DNA of 11,154 nt from assembly GCA_004557285.1 (NCBI GenBank), contig SFEK01000062.1:1-11154 (forward strand), given 5' to 3'. Source of the DNA: Bacteroidales bacterium (GTDB lineage Bacteria; Bacteroidota; Bacteroidia; Bacteroidales; Bacteroidaceae). The notes below the pieces were generated by a model, which saw nothing but the letters and a program-made list of their open reading frames with translations, was not told the DNA's origin and ran no database searches. How positions within the stretch are numbered: position 1 is the stretch's first letter; every line of letters begins with the position of its first letter. Below, one piece after another: positions 1 through 6,473 of the stretch. Made by a program: the position numbers and the translations under genes.

Positions 1-839
1 TGAATCTTGACTATCTGATGAGCATCAACACCTATGATGACTTGTATGGCGTATATTGGAGCAACAGAAATCTTGACCTGAGCTATATCCTGCTCGACTG
101 GCAGTATCGTGCATTCTGTGCAGCCAGTTATTTCTACCGTCCGTTGTATTGGTCTGCCGGTGTATGGCACTTTGCCGTTTATTCCCACTATCCCCGCCGC
201 AACCACTTCTACTTCCACCGTCCTACGGTGTATGTAAGCTATCGTGGTGGGCACAGTTGTCACCACAATGGTGGGCGCAGCTGGTACAAGGGACGTAGAT
301 ACAACCACAACGACATCTCCAGGGGCGGTGGCATGAAAGACCGTTACGACCGTGGCGACTATAAACAGAACAACAACCGTGGCAATGGTTACAATGATCG
401 TGGCACCGGCGGCAGAGACAACAACCGTGGCAATGGTTACAATGATCGTGGCAACGGCGGCAGAGACAACAACCGTGGCACAGTGCCCTCGTCGCAGACA
501 GTCAATAGAGGTAGAACACTGAGCCCCCAGAATACGGTGGGTGGCAACAGAACAGTGCAGCGTGTAAACCGTGAAAGCAGCACTCGCACAACGGTAAGGC
601 GGCCTTCAACTCCTGTCACCTCGACCCCGTCGAGCATGGGCACACCGTTCAAAAGAAACAACGAGTCGGCCCGTCCGAGCAACACCTTTACCCCTAAGAC
701 GAGCGCTCCACAGCGGGTGAGCAGGAGCAGTTCTCCACAACGTTCGTCAGGCAGTGGTTCAAGCCGTGGCGGTTCGGTAAGGTCAAACGGCGGCGGTTCC
801 ACCCATAGTGGCGGTGGCAGTTTCGGCGGAAGAAGATAG
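1..839 (+). CDS. Gly/Arg/Asn/Ser-rich basic protein, 3' part of gene (5' end outside window)
   Basis: The reading frame is already open at base 3 (N-L-D-Y-L before the first ATG at 18) and the ATG at 18 is not followed by a signal peptide, so I treat this as the C-terminal part of a longer protein; at least 278 residues are visible. The first 80 or so residues are rich in Tyr, Trp, Phe and His (for example WQYRAFCAASYFYRPLYW). The rest is low complexity and strongly basic: Asn/Arg/Gly/Asp tandem repeats, then Ser/Thr/Pro/Arg-rich sequence, ending in a Gly/Ser tail SGGGSFGGRR. Such aromatic-then-Gly/Arg architectures with a GGRR-like tail occur in uncharacterised, probably exported proteins of Bacteroidota; this is from memory. 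I do not recognise a catalytic domain and give no function. It ends 2 bp from the convergent histidine phosphatase gene. Confidence 0.75.
   Translation, partial: NLDYLMSINTYDDLYGVYWSNRNLDLSYILLDWQYRAFCAASYFYRPLYWSAGVWHFAVYSHYPRRNHFYFHRPTVYVSYRGGHSCHHNGGRSWYKGRRYNHNDISRGGGMKDRYDRGDYKQNNNRGNGYNDRGTGGRDNNRGNGYNDRGNGGRDNNRGTVPSSQTVNRGRTLSPQNTVGGNRTVQRVNRESSTRTTVRRPSTPVTSTPSSMGTPFKRNNESARPSNTFTPKTSAPQRVSRSSSPQRSSGSGSSRGGSVRSNGGGSTHSGGGSFGGRR
372..480 (+). repeat. 48-bp in-frame tandem repeat, two full copies plus a partial third
   Basis: Copy 1 is 372-419, copy 2 is 420-467, and the first 13 bases of a third copy are 468-480. Each copy encodes 16 residues beginning NNRGNGYNDRG and ending GGRD. 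The two full copies differ at one base (acc versus aac, Thr to Asn), which points to a recent duplication. The period is a whole number of codons, so gain or loss of copies keeps the frame. Confidence 0.93.
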
Positions 840-841
840 TG

Positions 842-1360
842 TTATAGCGTCAGGATGCGTAATTCTGCATTCTTCATCGGTGCAATGTCTTTCATCTCTT
901 TGTCGTAATACACCGATTGTATGGCTTTGTTGATGATGCCGTGGCCCACAGCCAGCACCTTCTTGCCAGAATAATGTGTCCTGATGAAATCCAGAAAACG
1001 GGTGGCCCTGAGCTTCAAGTCTTGTGTAGATTCGATGTCTTGGGGCCATTCTGCATGTTTCAGGTCAGGAAGGTATTTTCCTGTAAAACTGCCCCAGTCG
1101 CGTTCGCGCAGCAGCGGAGTGGTTGTTACCTCTTGTCCGTGTGTCGTGGCAACAATCGAGCAAGTGTCTTTGGCGCGTTGCAGGTCGCTGGAAACAAATG
1201 CATCAAAATAAGTGCATCCCAATTGCATGGCCAGGTTGCGGGCTTGTGCTCTACCCAAATCGTTGAGTCGTCCTGGTGTCTGCCCTTGCATGATGTGGTT
1301 GGCGTTGTCAACCGTTTCACCGTGTCGTGCCAAATACAATATGGTCTTTGCTGTTATCAT
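842..1360 (-). CDS. Histidine phosphatase family protein (phosphoglycerate mutase-like)
   Basis: The 172-residue product has the full branch-1 histidine phosphatase signature: ARHGET at residues 11-16 with the phospho-accepting His13, Arg62 in SSDLQRAKDT, the acidic proton donor Glu86 in RERDWGSF, and the second His140 in AVGHGI. Family members remove phosphate from small molecules (alpha-ribazole phosphate, sugar phosphates, phosphoglycerate); the substrate cannot be read from sequence. It has no signal peptide, so it is probably cytosolic. I chose the ATG at 1360, which sits just before the first beta strand (ITAKTILYLARHG). A longer frame from a TTG at 1429 would add 23 residues with no family support, and its start lies inside a promoter-like box. 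The gene converges on the Gly/Arg-rich gene and is divergent from the DUF308 gene. Confidence 0.9.
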   Translation of the reverse strand: MITAKTILYLARHGETVDNANHIMQGQTPGRLNDLGRAQARNLAMQLGCTYFDAFVSSDLQRAKDTCSIVATTHGQEVTTTPLLRERDWGSFTGKYLPDLKHAEWPQDIESTQDLKLRATRFLDFIRTHYSGKKVLAVGHGIINKAIQSVYYDKEMKDIAPMKNAELRILTL

Positions 1361-1426
1361 CTTTTTTTGTCCTGTTATATTGATGTTTTTAGGCAGAAAT
1401 CTGTAGTCTCCACCTGTAATGTGCTG

Positions 1427-1434
1427 CAAAGGTA
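1427..1434 (-). promoter_or_regulatory. Bacteroidota -7 box for the histidine phosphatase gene
   Basis: On the minus strand the sequence reads TACCTTTG, an exact match to the Bacteroidota -7 consensus TAnnTTTG, about 66 bp before the chosen ATG. I see no TTTG at the expected 19-21 bp upstream, so only half of the consensus is present. Its overlap with the alternative TTG start at 1429 argues for the ATG at 1360. Confidence 0.45.
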
Positions 1435-1463
1435 CATCATTTTTTCGAATAGTGATGATATTT

Positions 1464-1495
1464 TTTGGTAGTTAGGGATTTTTGCGTTACTTTTA
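1464..1495 (+). promoter_or_regulatory. Candidate promoter of the DUF308 gene
   Basis: TTTG at 1464-1467 is followed, after a 20-bp spacer, by TACTTTTA at 1488-1495, which is one base away from TAnnTTTG. Initiation would fall near 1502, leaving a leader of roughly 60 bases before the ATG at 1565. The spacing is right for Bacteroidota primary-sigma promoters, but the last base of the -7 box does not match. Confidence 0.4.
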
Positions 1496-1564
1496 CAGAG
1501 CGATAAGCGCTATTTGGTATCAAATGTACATTGTTGAAGATTATTTTTTAAAAAGAATATTGTT

Positions 1565-2149
1565 ATGAAAGTATTGCAAAGCTCTGTGTTTCGTGCCTTG
1601 TGTGCCATAGTCACGGGAATATTGCTTGTCAATAATCCTGACAGCACCGTGCGTGGCATCACGATAGCCATAGGTGCGATGTTTCTGGTATCGGGAGCCA
1701 TATCCTGTGCCACCTATTTCAGTGCCCTTAACCACGCCAAGGATGTAGAGGTGTATGATGACAAAGGTCGTTTGCTCTCGCCGGTGAAACCCATATTCCC
1801 CATTGTGGGTATTGGTTGTGTGCTGCTGGGCGTGATATTGATGGTTATGCCCAGTGTCTTTGTCACCTCGCTGATGTATGTGCTTGGTGCAGTGCTGGTG
1901 CTTGGTGCCATCAATCAGTTTGTAAATCTTGTCACTGTCAAGAAGATAGCCCGCATTCCGTTTTGGTTTTGGGTGTGTCCGTCGTTGATATTGCTTACAG
2001 GGCTTTGGGTGATCATCAAGCCCATGGAGACGGCTTCGTTGCCCATGCTCATTTTGGGATGGTGCCTGATGTTCTACGGTGTGACCGAATGTGTGAATGC
2101 CTTCAAAATTCACCGTGAGAAGAAAAAATATCTCATGGACCACCAGTAG
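1565..2149 (+). CDS. DUF308 (HdeD-like) six-helix inner-membrane protein
   Basis: The 194-residue product has six hydrophobic segments at about 8-24, 32-52, 76-97, 101-122, 132-152 and 158-180, arranged as three hairpins. Each hairpin is interrupted by a proline after its first helix (NNPDS, MVMPSV, IIKPME), the internal three-fold repeat typical of the HdeD/DUF308 family. HdeD is linked to acid resistance in E. coli, but the role of the Bacteroidota members is unknown and I do not assign one. The 20-residue segment between helices 2 and 3 is charged (AKDVEVYDDKGR), and the C-terminus is a basic tail, HREKKKYLMDHQ. No Shine-Dalgarno sequence is visible before the ATG; the leader is very A/T-rich. 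Its last codons overlap the terminator of the convergent udk gene. Confidence 0.85.
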   Translation: MKVLQSSVFRALCAIVTGILLVNNPDSTVRGITIAIGAMFLVSGAISCATYFSALNHAKDVEVYDDKGRLLSPVKPIFPIVGIGCVLLGVILMVMPSVFVTSLMYVLGAVLVLGAINQFVNLVTVKKIARIPFWFWVCPSLILLTGLWVIIKPMETASLPMLILGWCLMFYGVTECVNAFKIHREKKKYLMDHQ

Positions 2150-2174
2150 CATGATGCGCTGAATGTCCATGAGA
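2121..2174 (-). terminator. Rho-independent terminator of udk, inside the 3' end of the DUF308 gene
   Basis: A perfect 10-bp inverted repeat pairs 2131-2140 with 2165-2174 (TCTCATGGAC / GTCCATGAGA) around a 24-nt loop. On the minus strand the stem is followed directly by TATTTTTTCT (2130 down to 2121), a good U-tract. It lies about 20 bp past the udk stop. On the plus strand no T-run follows the stem, so it should work mainly in the udk direction. Confidence 0.7.
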
Positions 2175-2183
2175 CAATGGTCA

Positions 2184-2195
2184 ACGGCCGGCCGT
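2184..2195. repeat. 12-bp GC-only-core palindrome between convergent genes
   Basis: ACGGCCGGCCGT is a perfect palindrome. It touches the udk stop codon at 2195-2197 and sits 34 bp after the DUF308 stop. It is followed on the plus strand by CAGCC and TTTT, so it might contribute to termination of the DUF308 transcript, but with no central loop it would make only a short 4-bp stem. Confidence 0.5.
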
Positions 2196-2815
2196 CAGCC
2201 TTTTACGCTGTCAGCCAGTCGTTCGATGTATTTGCACAGGATGTCGATGCCTGTACGGTTTTCACCCCCTTGGGGGATGATGATGTCTGCATATTTCTTG
2301 GTCGGTTCTATAAACTGTTCGTGCATGGGCTTGAGCACCTCAAGATAGCGGTTGATGACCATGTCAACTGTTCTTCCACGTTCCACCACATCGCGCTGGA
2401 TGTTTCGGATAAGCCGTTCGTCGGAGTCGGTATCCACAAACACTTTCAGGTCCATCATGTCGCGCAGCTTTTTGTTGAGCAGTGTCATGATGCCCTCGAT
2501 GATGATGACCGGTTTGGGTTCTATGTGTATGGTTTCGGGTAGCCGGTTGCATTTAAGATACGAGTAGGTGGGTTGTTCGATGGCTATCCCATGTCTCAGT
2601 TCGTTGACCTGTTTCACCAGCAGTTTCCAGTCGAATGCATCAGGATGGTCAAAGTTGATGGCATGGCGTTCTTCCTCTGTCATGGATGATGTGTCGTTGT
2701 AATATGAATCCAATGGCACAACCACTGCACAGTGAGGGGGCAACGCCTCTGCAATTTTTCTGACGACGGTGGTCTTGCCCGAACCTGTTCCGCCTGCAAT
2801 GCCTATTATTGTCAT
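2195..2815 (-). CDS. udk: Uridine kinase
   Basis: Uridine kinase phosphorylates uridine and cytidine to UMP and CMP in pyrimidine salvage, using ATP or GTP, in the cytosol. The 206-residue product has the usual length. It begins with a P-loop, GGTGSGKTT (residues 8-16), followed by LDSYYND (35-41, with the likely catalytic Asp36) and NFDHPDAFDW (54-63), the nucleoside-binding signature of the family. It then has IIEGIM (105-110), FVDTDSDERLIRNIQRD (126-142) and ERGRT (145-149), the lid region. All key residues appear intact. It follows the endonuclease/exonuclease/phosphatase gene by 24 bp on the same strand, and I see no promoter in that gap, so the two are probably co-transcribed. A terminator lies just past the stop. 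Confidence 0.95.
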   Translation of the reverse strand: MTIIGIAGGTGSGKTTVVRKIAEALPPHCAVVVPLDSYYNDTSSMTEEERHAINFDHPDAFDWKLLVKQVNELRHGIAIEQPTYSYLKCNRLPETIHIEPKPVIIIEGIMTLLNKKLRDMMDLKVFVDTDSDERLIRNIQRDVVERGRTVDMVINRYLEVLKPMHEQFIEPTKKYADIIIPQGGENRTGIDILCKYIERLADSVKG

Positions 2816-2839
2816 AATATCTTTGGTTTTGTAGTAAGA

Positions 2840-3886
2840 TTATCTTGTTTTGGTCAGATACACCACCACGGGCAAGTGGTCGCTGTAGCCGTCGAGCCAT
2901 TTGCCGCCGGCAAAGGTGCGCATGGGAGTTCCCTTGTATTTGCCCTCGCCGTTGAGCAGGTAGTCGCGGCGGAATATCTGGTTTTTCATGAATGTCAGTC
3001 CCTTTTGTCTTTTCTTGTCTTTGTGGTTGAGCATGTTGGGCGAGAGTACAATCTGGTCGAACAGGTTCCATGCACCTTTATACGACAGTGTGCCCACACC
3101 TTCTTTGGTCAGCGTGTTGTACCATGGGTTGTACATGTCGCCGTCGTTGACATCCTGCATGTTGGGCAGGGCACGCAGCACTTCAAGCATGCTCTTGTTG
3201 GTGGGGTCGTCGTTCATGTCGCCCATAATCATGACCTTTGTCTTGGGATGGCAAGCCAGCAGCGAGTCTTTGATTTCCTTCACCTGCAGTGCTGCACGTT
3301 CACGGTAGGGCGAATCAGAGAATCGACTTGGCCAGTGGCACACGATGATGGTGACGGGCTGTTTGGCCAGCACTCCTTCCACAGTAAGAAAGCCGCGGGT
3401 CTTGAAAGCACTGTCTTTGGGCCATTCAGGCTTATAGGGCAACAATGTTGCACGTTGAACCTTGAACAATTTGGGGTTGTAAAGCAAGGCACAGTCGATG
3501 CCTCTTTTGTCGGGACCCTCAATATGCACATATTGATAATTGCGTGAGCGCAAAGGCTGTTGTGCCACAAGGTCGGTCAGCACCCTGTCGTTTTCCACTT
3601 CTGCCAAGCCTATCACGGCACATCCCACCTCGGGCAGGAGGTCGGTTCCCATGTCGGCCAGCACTTTAGACATGTTAGCCAGTTTGTGTGCATATCTTGT
3701 TGCCGTCCATTGGTAAGAACCATCGGGCATGAAGTCGTTGTCGCGCTTGCCTTCGTCGTGGCAAGTGTCAAAAAGGTTTTCCAGATTATAGAAGCCAATA
3801 CCATAGATGGCAGGTTGTTTCTTGGCATTGACGCCCACAGCCGTGATGAGCAACAACAGTGTAAAGAAATGTCTTATGGTTTTCAT
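2840..3886 (-). CDS. Secreted endonuclease/exonuclease/phosphatase family protein
   Basis: The 348-residue product starts with a signal peptide (basic MKTIRH, hydrophobic FFTLLLLITAVGV, likely cleavage near NAKK at about 20-22), so it should leave the cytoplasm. The mature part carries the metal-dependent DNase I-like fold motifs in order: YNLENLFD (33-40), GLAEVEN (93-99, metal ligand Glu96), HWPSR (184-188, His184), GDMNDDP (222-228, Asp223 and Asn225) and SDHLPV (335-340, catalytic Asp336-His337). The family includes DNases, phosphodiesterases and lipid or sugar phosphatases; the YNLENLFD/HWPSR subset is common in Bacteroidota and of unproven substrate. No catalytic residue is missing. A well-formed promoter lies just upstream, and udk follows 24 bp downstream in the same unit, which would fit a role in using external nucleic acid, though that is inference. 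Confidence 0.9.
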   Translation of the reverse strand: MKTIRHFFTLLLLITAVGVNAKKQPAIYGIGFYNLENLFDTCHDEGKRDNDFMPDGSYQWTATRYAHKLANMSKVLADMGTDLLPEVGCAVIGLAEVENDRVLTDLVAQQPLRSRNYQYVHIEGPDKRGIDCALLYNPKLFKVQRATLLPYKPEWPKDSAFKTRGFLTVEGVLAKQPVTIIVCHWPSRFSDSPYRERAALQVKEIKDSLLACHPKTKVMIMGDMNDDPTNKSMLEVLRALPNMQDVNDGDMYNPWYNTLTKEGVGTLSYKGAWNLFDQIVLSPNMLNHKDKKRQKGLTFMKNQIFRRDYLLNGEGKYKGTPMRTFAGGKWLDGYSDHLPVVVYLTKTR

Positions 3887-3903
3887 ACAAAGTCAATTTT
3901 TTG

Positions 3904-3935
3904 CAAAAATAGGAAAAAAAACTGAGCCTTGCAAA
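3904..3935 (-). promoter_or_regulatory. Bacteroidota promoter for the exonuclease/phosphatase-udk unit
   Basis: On the minus strand, TTTG (3935-3932) is followed after a 20-bp spacer by TATTTTTG (3911-3904). Both boxes match the Bacteroidota consensus TTTG-(19-21)-TAnnTTTG exactly. Initiation would be near 3898, only about 11 bases before the ATG at 3886, so the leader would be very short and without a Shine-Dalgarno sequence. Confidence 0.65.
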
Positions 3936-3998
3936 CCTTTTTTGAGTTAAAAATCCATATTTTCATCTGTGTTGTATCATTAGTTCAACATAAATGCT

Positions 3999-4006
3999 TA
4001 ATTTTG
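3999..4006 (+). promoter_or_regulatory. -7 box for the Wzi-lipoprotein operon
   Basis: TAATTTTG is an exact match to the Bacteroidota -7 consensus TAnnTTTG and lies 19 bp before the ATG at 4026. The -33 position is weak: the nearest candidate, GTTG at 3971-3974, is 24 bp away. This would be divergent from the promoter at 3904-3935, with about 65 bp between the two -7 boxes' far ends. Confidence 0.45.
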
Positions 4007-4025
4007 CACGCTATTTCAAAAAAAT

Positions 4026-5597
4026 ATGAGAACCTTACTGCTTTTCATTATTATATATATAGGTATGGCATTACCCATAAACGCCGATGTCGTTGATGAC
4101 GATGTCAGGCACACTGATGGTGTGGAATATGCTGTTTCCACCCAGCTTTCGGTGTCTGATGGCGACAACACGCCGTTTTGGCTCAATGCCAACAAATATG
4201 GTCTCAGTTCGTTGCACGCCACCAACGGATATGTGCGTGTATCTTTGGCACGCCCCTTGGCCAATGATTCGGCCAAGCGTTGTGCGTGGGGAGCCATGGT
4301 GGACGTGGCTGCTGCGTTCAACTACACCAGCAATTTTGTTGTGCAGCAGGCTTATGTTGAAGGCCGCTGGAACAAGGGTGTGCTTACCCTGGGCAGCAAG
4401 GAATATCCCATGGAACTGAAAAACCAGCAGTTGAGCACCGGTTCGCAAACTTTGGGCATCAACGCAAGGCCGGTGCCGCAGGCAAGGTTGGCCCTGCCAG
4501 ATTATTGGGTGGTGCCCGGAACCAAGGGCTGGATCAGCGTGAAGGGACATATAGCCTATGGCAAGACTACAGACGAAGGATGGCAGAAGGATTTCACCAT
4601 GCAGAAGTCGAGATTTACCGAGGATGTGCTCTATCACAGCAAGGCCGGTTACCTGAAGATTGGCAACACTCGCCAACCCTCGCATGTGTCGCTGGTTGTG
4701 GGACTGGAAATGGCCTCGCAGTTTGCGGGCTCTTCGTATGTGTTGGCCGACGATGGCCACACTATTGTAAAACTGGAGAACGACAGGGGGCTTGATGCTT
4801 TTTTGTCTGCCTTGGTGCCCGGCGGTGCAGATACCAGTGAGAAAATTTATCAGAATGCCAACGGAAATGTGCTGGGCAGTTGGGTGGCACGGCTTGACCT
4901 GGATTACAAGTCATGGAACCTGGGTATTTATGCCGACCATTTTTTCGAGGACCACTCGTCCATGTTCTTCCTCGACTACGACGGCTACGGCACAGGCGAC
5001 CAATGGAATGAAAAGTGTGACAACCGCTATCTGAGATACCAGCTGAAGGACATCATGCTCGGCGCAGAACTCACGCTGAAAAAGGTGGGGTGGATTGAAA
5101 CCATCGTGGCGGAATATATCTATACCAAATACCAGAGCGGTCCGATTTATCATGACCATACCCAGCACATGCCCGACCATATCGGCGGCATCGACAATTA
5201 TTATAACCATCATCTGTTTACGGGCTGGCAGCATTGGGGGCAGAGCATGGGCAATCCGCTCTATACCTCTCCTTTATATAATGATGACGGTATGATCACC
5301 TTCAAGAACAACCGCTTTGTGGCCTGGCATCTGGGATTGTCGGGGCATCCCACAAAAAGCATTGACTATAGGGTGCTTGCCACATGGCAGAAGGGCTATG
5401 GCACCTACAAACAGCCATATCCCGATCCCCAAAAAGGCTTTTATTTCTTGGGCGAAGCCGGTTGTCGCTTGCCACAAGGCTGGCGTGTCTCCGGAGCAGT
5501 GGGCATTGACCGTGGTCGGCTGACGGGTGACAACTTCGGTGTGCAGCTGACGGTGGCCAAAGCGGGCGTGATTACAAAAAAGAACAGCAGAAAATGA
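4026..5597 (+). CDS. Wzi-like capsule assembly family outer-membrane beta-barrel protein
   Basis: The 523-residue product has a signal peptide (LLLFIIIYIGMALPINA, likely cleaved after Ala20) and then the hallmark of Bacteroidota Wzi-family proteins near the mature N-terminus: YAVSTQLSVSDGDNTPFWL followed by NANKYGLSS (about 35-62). The remainder alternates short amphipathic strands rich in Tyr, Trp and Gly, as in an outer-membrane beta barrel, including GSKEYPMELKNQQLSTGSQ and a segment PDYWVVPGTKGWISVKGH. E. coli Wzi is an 18-strand barrel lectin that binds capsule at the surface; Bacteroidota members are assigned to the same family by similarity, and their role need not be capsule attachment. 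It overlaps the downstream lipoprotein gene by 4 bp. Next on the right is a convergent glycan operon, which fits an envelope-glycan context but does not prove a link. Confidence 0.85.
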   Translation: MRTLLLFIIIYIGMALPINADVVDDDVRHTDGVEYAVSTQLSVSDGDNTPFWLNANKYGLSSLHATNGYVRVSLARPLANDSAKRCAWGAMVDVAAAFNYTSNFVVQQAYVEGRWNKGVLTLGSKEYPMELKNQQLSTGSQTLGINARPVPQARLALPDYWVVPGTKGWISVKGHIAYGKTTDEGWQKDFTMQKSRFTEDVLYHSKAGYLKIGNTRQPSHVSLVVGLEMASQFAGSSYVLADDGHTIVKLENDRGLDAFLSALVPGGADTSEKIYQNANGNVLGSWVARLDLDYKSWNLGIYADHFFEDHSSMFFLDYDGYGTGDQWNEKCDNRYLRYQLKDIMLGAELTLKKVGWIETIVAEYIYTKYQSGPIYHDHTQHMPDHIGGIDNYYNHHLFTGWQHWGQSMGNPLYTSPLYNDDGMITFKNNRFVAWHLGLSGHPTKSIDYRVLATWQKGYGTYKQPYPDPQKGFYFLGEAGCRLPQGWRVSGAVGIDRGRLTGDNFGVQLTVAKAGVITKKNSRK

Positions 5598-6025
5598 AGA
5601 AATGGATATTTGTGCTTCTGGCGATGATGCTTGTTTCATCGTGTGATATGGAAACTTCTGACAATGGCGACTTTGATGGCTATTGGCAGTTGGCTTCGGT
5701 AGATACCTTGGCTACAGGGGGGCATACCGACATGCGTGATTCGCTGATATTCTGGTCGGTGCAGAAGCGGGTGCTTGAAACAAGAGACAATCGTGGCGTT
5801 CGCCCCAATGTCATGTTCCGCTTTGAGCGCACAGCGTCAAGTCTTGTCCTTTCAGATCCCATCATCGACAACAGGGAAGTTTCCGATATACCTGTAACCG
5901 ACTATTCTATTCTTGAGCCATACGGCATATTCGACATTCCCGAAACCTTTAAGGTGTTGTCGTTGAGCAGTGGTGCCATGCAACTGGAGAACAAACAGTT
6001 GCGTTTCAGCTTCCGCAAATATTAG
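5594..6025 (+). CDS. Small lipoprotein, lipocalin-like (possibly DUF4847)
   Basis: The 143-residue product begins with a lipoprotein signal: basic MKKW, hydrophobic IFVLLAMMLV, and lipobox VSSC with the lipidated Cys17. The mature part (DFDGYWQLASVDTLATGG, then LIFWSVQKRVLE, VMFRFERT and a C-terminal LQLRFSFRKY-like strand) reads as a small all-beta barrel of the lipocalin-like type. From memory it resembles the Bacteroides family DUF4847, unverified. Function is unknown. Its ATG overlaps the stop of the Wzi-like gene (ATGA), so translation is probably coupled and the two products may work together in the outer membrane. No separate Shine-Dalgarno sequence is visible, which also fits coupling. 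Confidence 0.8.
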   Translation: MKKWIFVLLAMMLVSSCDMETSDNGDFDGYWQLASVDTLATGGHTDMRDSLIFWSVQKRVLETRDNRGVRPNVMFRFERTASSLVLSDPIIDNREVSDIPVTDYSILEPYGIFDIPETFKVLSLSSGAMQLENKQLRFSFRKY

Positions 6026-6052
6026 ATTTGTCTGTATTGTATTTGTCATATC

Positions 6053-6090
6053 GTAAGCATTTTTGCAGATTTGCTTACCTGTTGATTTTT
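6053..6090 (+). terminator. Weak hairpin after the lipoprotein gene, possible terminator
   Basis: GTAAGCA (6053-6059) pairs with TGCTTAC (6072-6078) around a 12-nt loop, 28 bp past the lipoprotein stop. The sequence after it, CTGTTGATTTTTC, has T5 but only after a 7-base gap. It is the best candidate for ending the Wzi-lipoprotein transcript, but it is short. Confidence 0.35.
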
Positions 6091-6188
6091 CTTGACGCTC
6101 TATAACTGCGTTTTTTTCAAAAGAAAAATTCTCTTTCGGATATACGGCAAAAAACAACCGTGTAAAATCATGTCAGCAAGACATGTGG

Positions 6189-6246
6189 CATCATGATAGC
6201 ACATCCATTCGTTGAGTGAATAGGGCATTCACTCGTCGTCATGATG
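6189..6246. repeat. Two-tier inverted repeat
   Basis: The inner arms 6214-6221 and 6227-6234 (GAGTGAAT/ATTCACTC) surround the 5-nt loop AGGGC. The outer arms 6189-6196 and 6239-6246 (CATCATGA/TCATGATG) pair perfectly, with an unequal spacer of 17 bases on the left and 4 on the right. In RNA this would be a hairpin with a large one-sided bulge. No T-tract follows on either strand, so it does not look like a terminator. Confidence 0.6.
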
Positions 6247-6404
6247 TCAATAGTCAAATGAAGTGCATTTTCGGGGGCATCATCAGTGAAAAACAGTCAT
6301 GAAAACCCCCGTCAGCCTATTCTCTTTGCCAAATTTTCCTGATACTTTTTCAAATGTCAAAAAGATAGGATTAAGGTTGATTTGCTTGCTATTTGGTTAA
6401 CAGG

Positions 6405-6459
6405 AGAAGGAAAAACACCGTTGGTAACCCCGAGAAAACGAAGTGGCTGCCAACGGTGT
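6405..6459 (-). terminator. Rho-independent terminator of the glycan operon
   Basis: A perfect 10-bp stem pairs 6415-6424 (ACACCGTTGG) with 6450-6459 (CCAACGGTGT), with a 25-nt loop. On the minus strand it starts 14 bp after the stop of the dehydratase gene and is followed by TTTTCCTTCT, making five consecutive T with the stem end. On the plus strand the stem is followed by CTTTATC, a poorer tract. Confidence 0.7.
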
Positions 6460-6473
6460 CTTTATCAAAGGAT

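Larger units (their letters stand above)
6026..6473. other. 448-bp gene-free stretch with several inverted repeats
   Basis: No credible coding frame is present on either strand. Besides the hairpin at 6053-6078 and the operon terminator at 6405-6459, I see these perfect inverted repeats: CATGTC/GACATG with a 5-nt loop (6169-6185); GAGTGAAT/ATTCACTC with loop AGGGC (6214-6234), enclosed by CATCATGA/TCATGATG (6189-6196 with 6239-6246); CGGGGG/CCCCCG (6272-6277 with 6306-6311, 28-nt loop); and a weak T-rich CTTTTT/AAAAAG near 6346-6364. No promoter consensus stands out, so an RNA gene is possible but not supported directly. Confidence 0.6.

Noticed and set aside
372..480. CRISPR-like direct repeats
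   Set aside because: The repeats are head-to-tail without spacers, are in frame within a coding region and encode a regular peptide.
1361..1429. A 23-residue N-terminal extension of the histidine phosphatase from a TTG at 1429
   Set aside because: The extra residues have no family counterpart, the start is TTG, and it overlaps an exact -7 box. The ATG at 1360 gives a normal N-terminus.
917..1471. Open frame of 184 codons on the plus strand
   Set aside because: It is antisense to the histidine phosphatase, which has a complete catalytic motif set; the plus frame shows none.
1541..2170. Open frame of 209 codons on the minus strand
   Set aside because: It is antisense to the DUF308 gene, whose six membrane helices make the plus strand the coding one; the minus translation is His/Gln-rich and low complexity.
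2732..3547. Long open frame of 271 codons on the plus strand
   Set aside because: It is antisense to the well-supported exonuclease/phosphatase and udk genes, is rich in His, Val and Cys as shadow frames are, and shows no recognisable domain.
5852..6157. Open frame of 101 codons on the minus strand reaching into the gene-free gap
   Set aside because: About half of it is antisense to the lipoprotein gene, and the remainder is A/T-rich with no motif or clear ribosome site.
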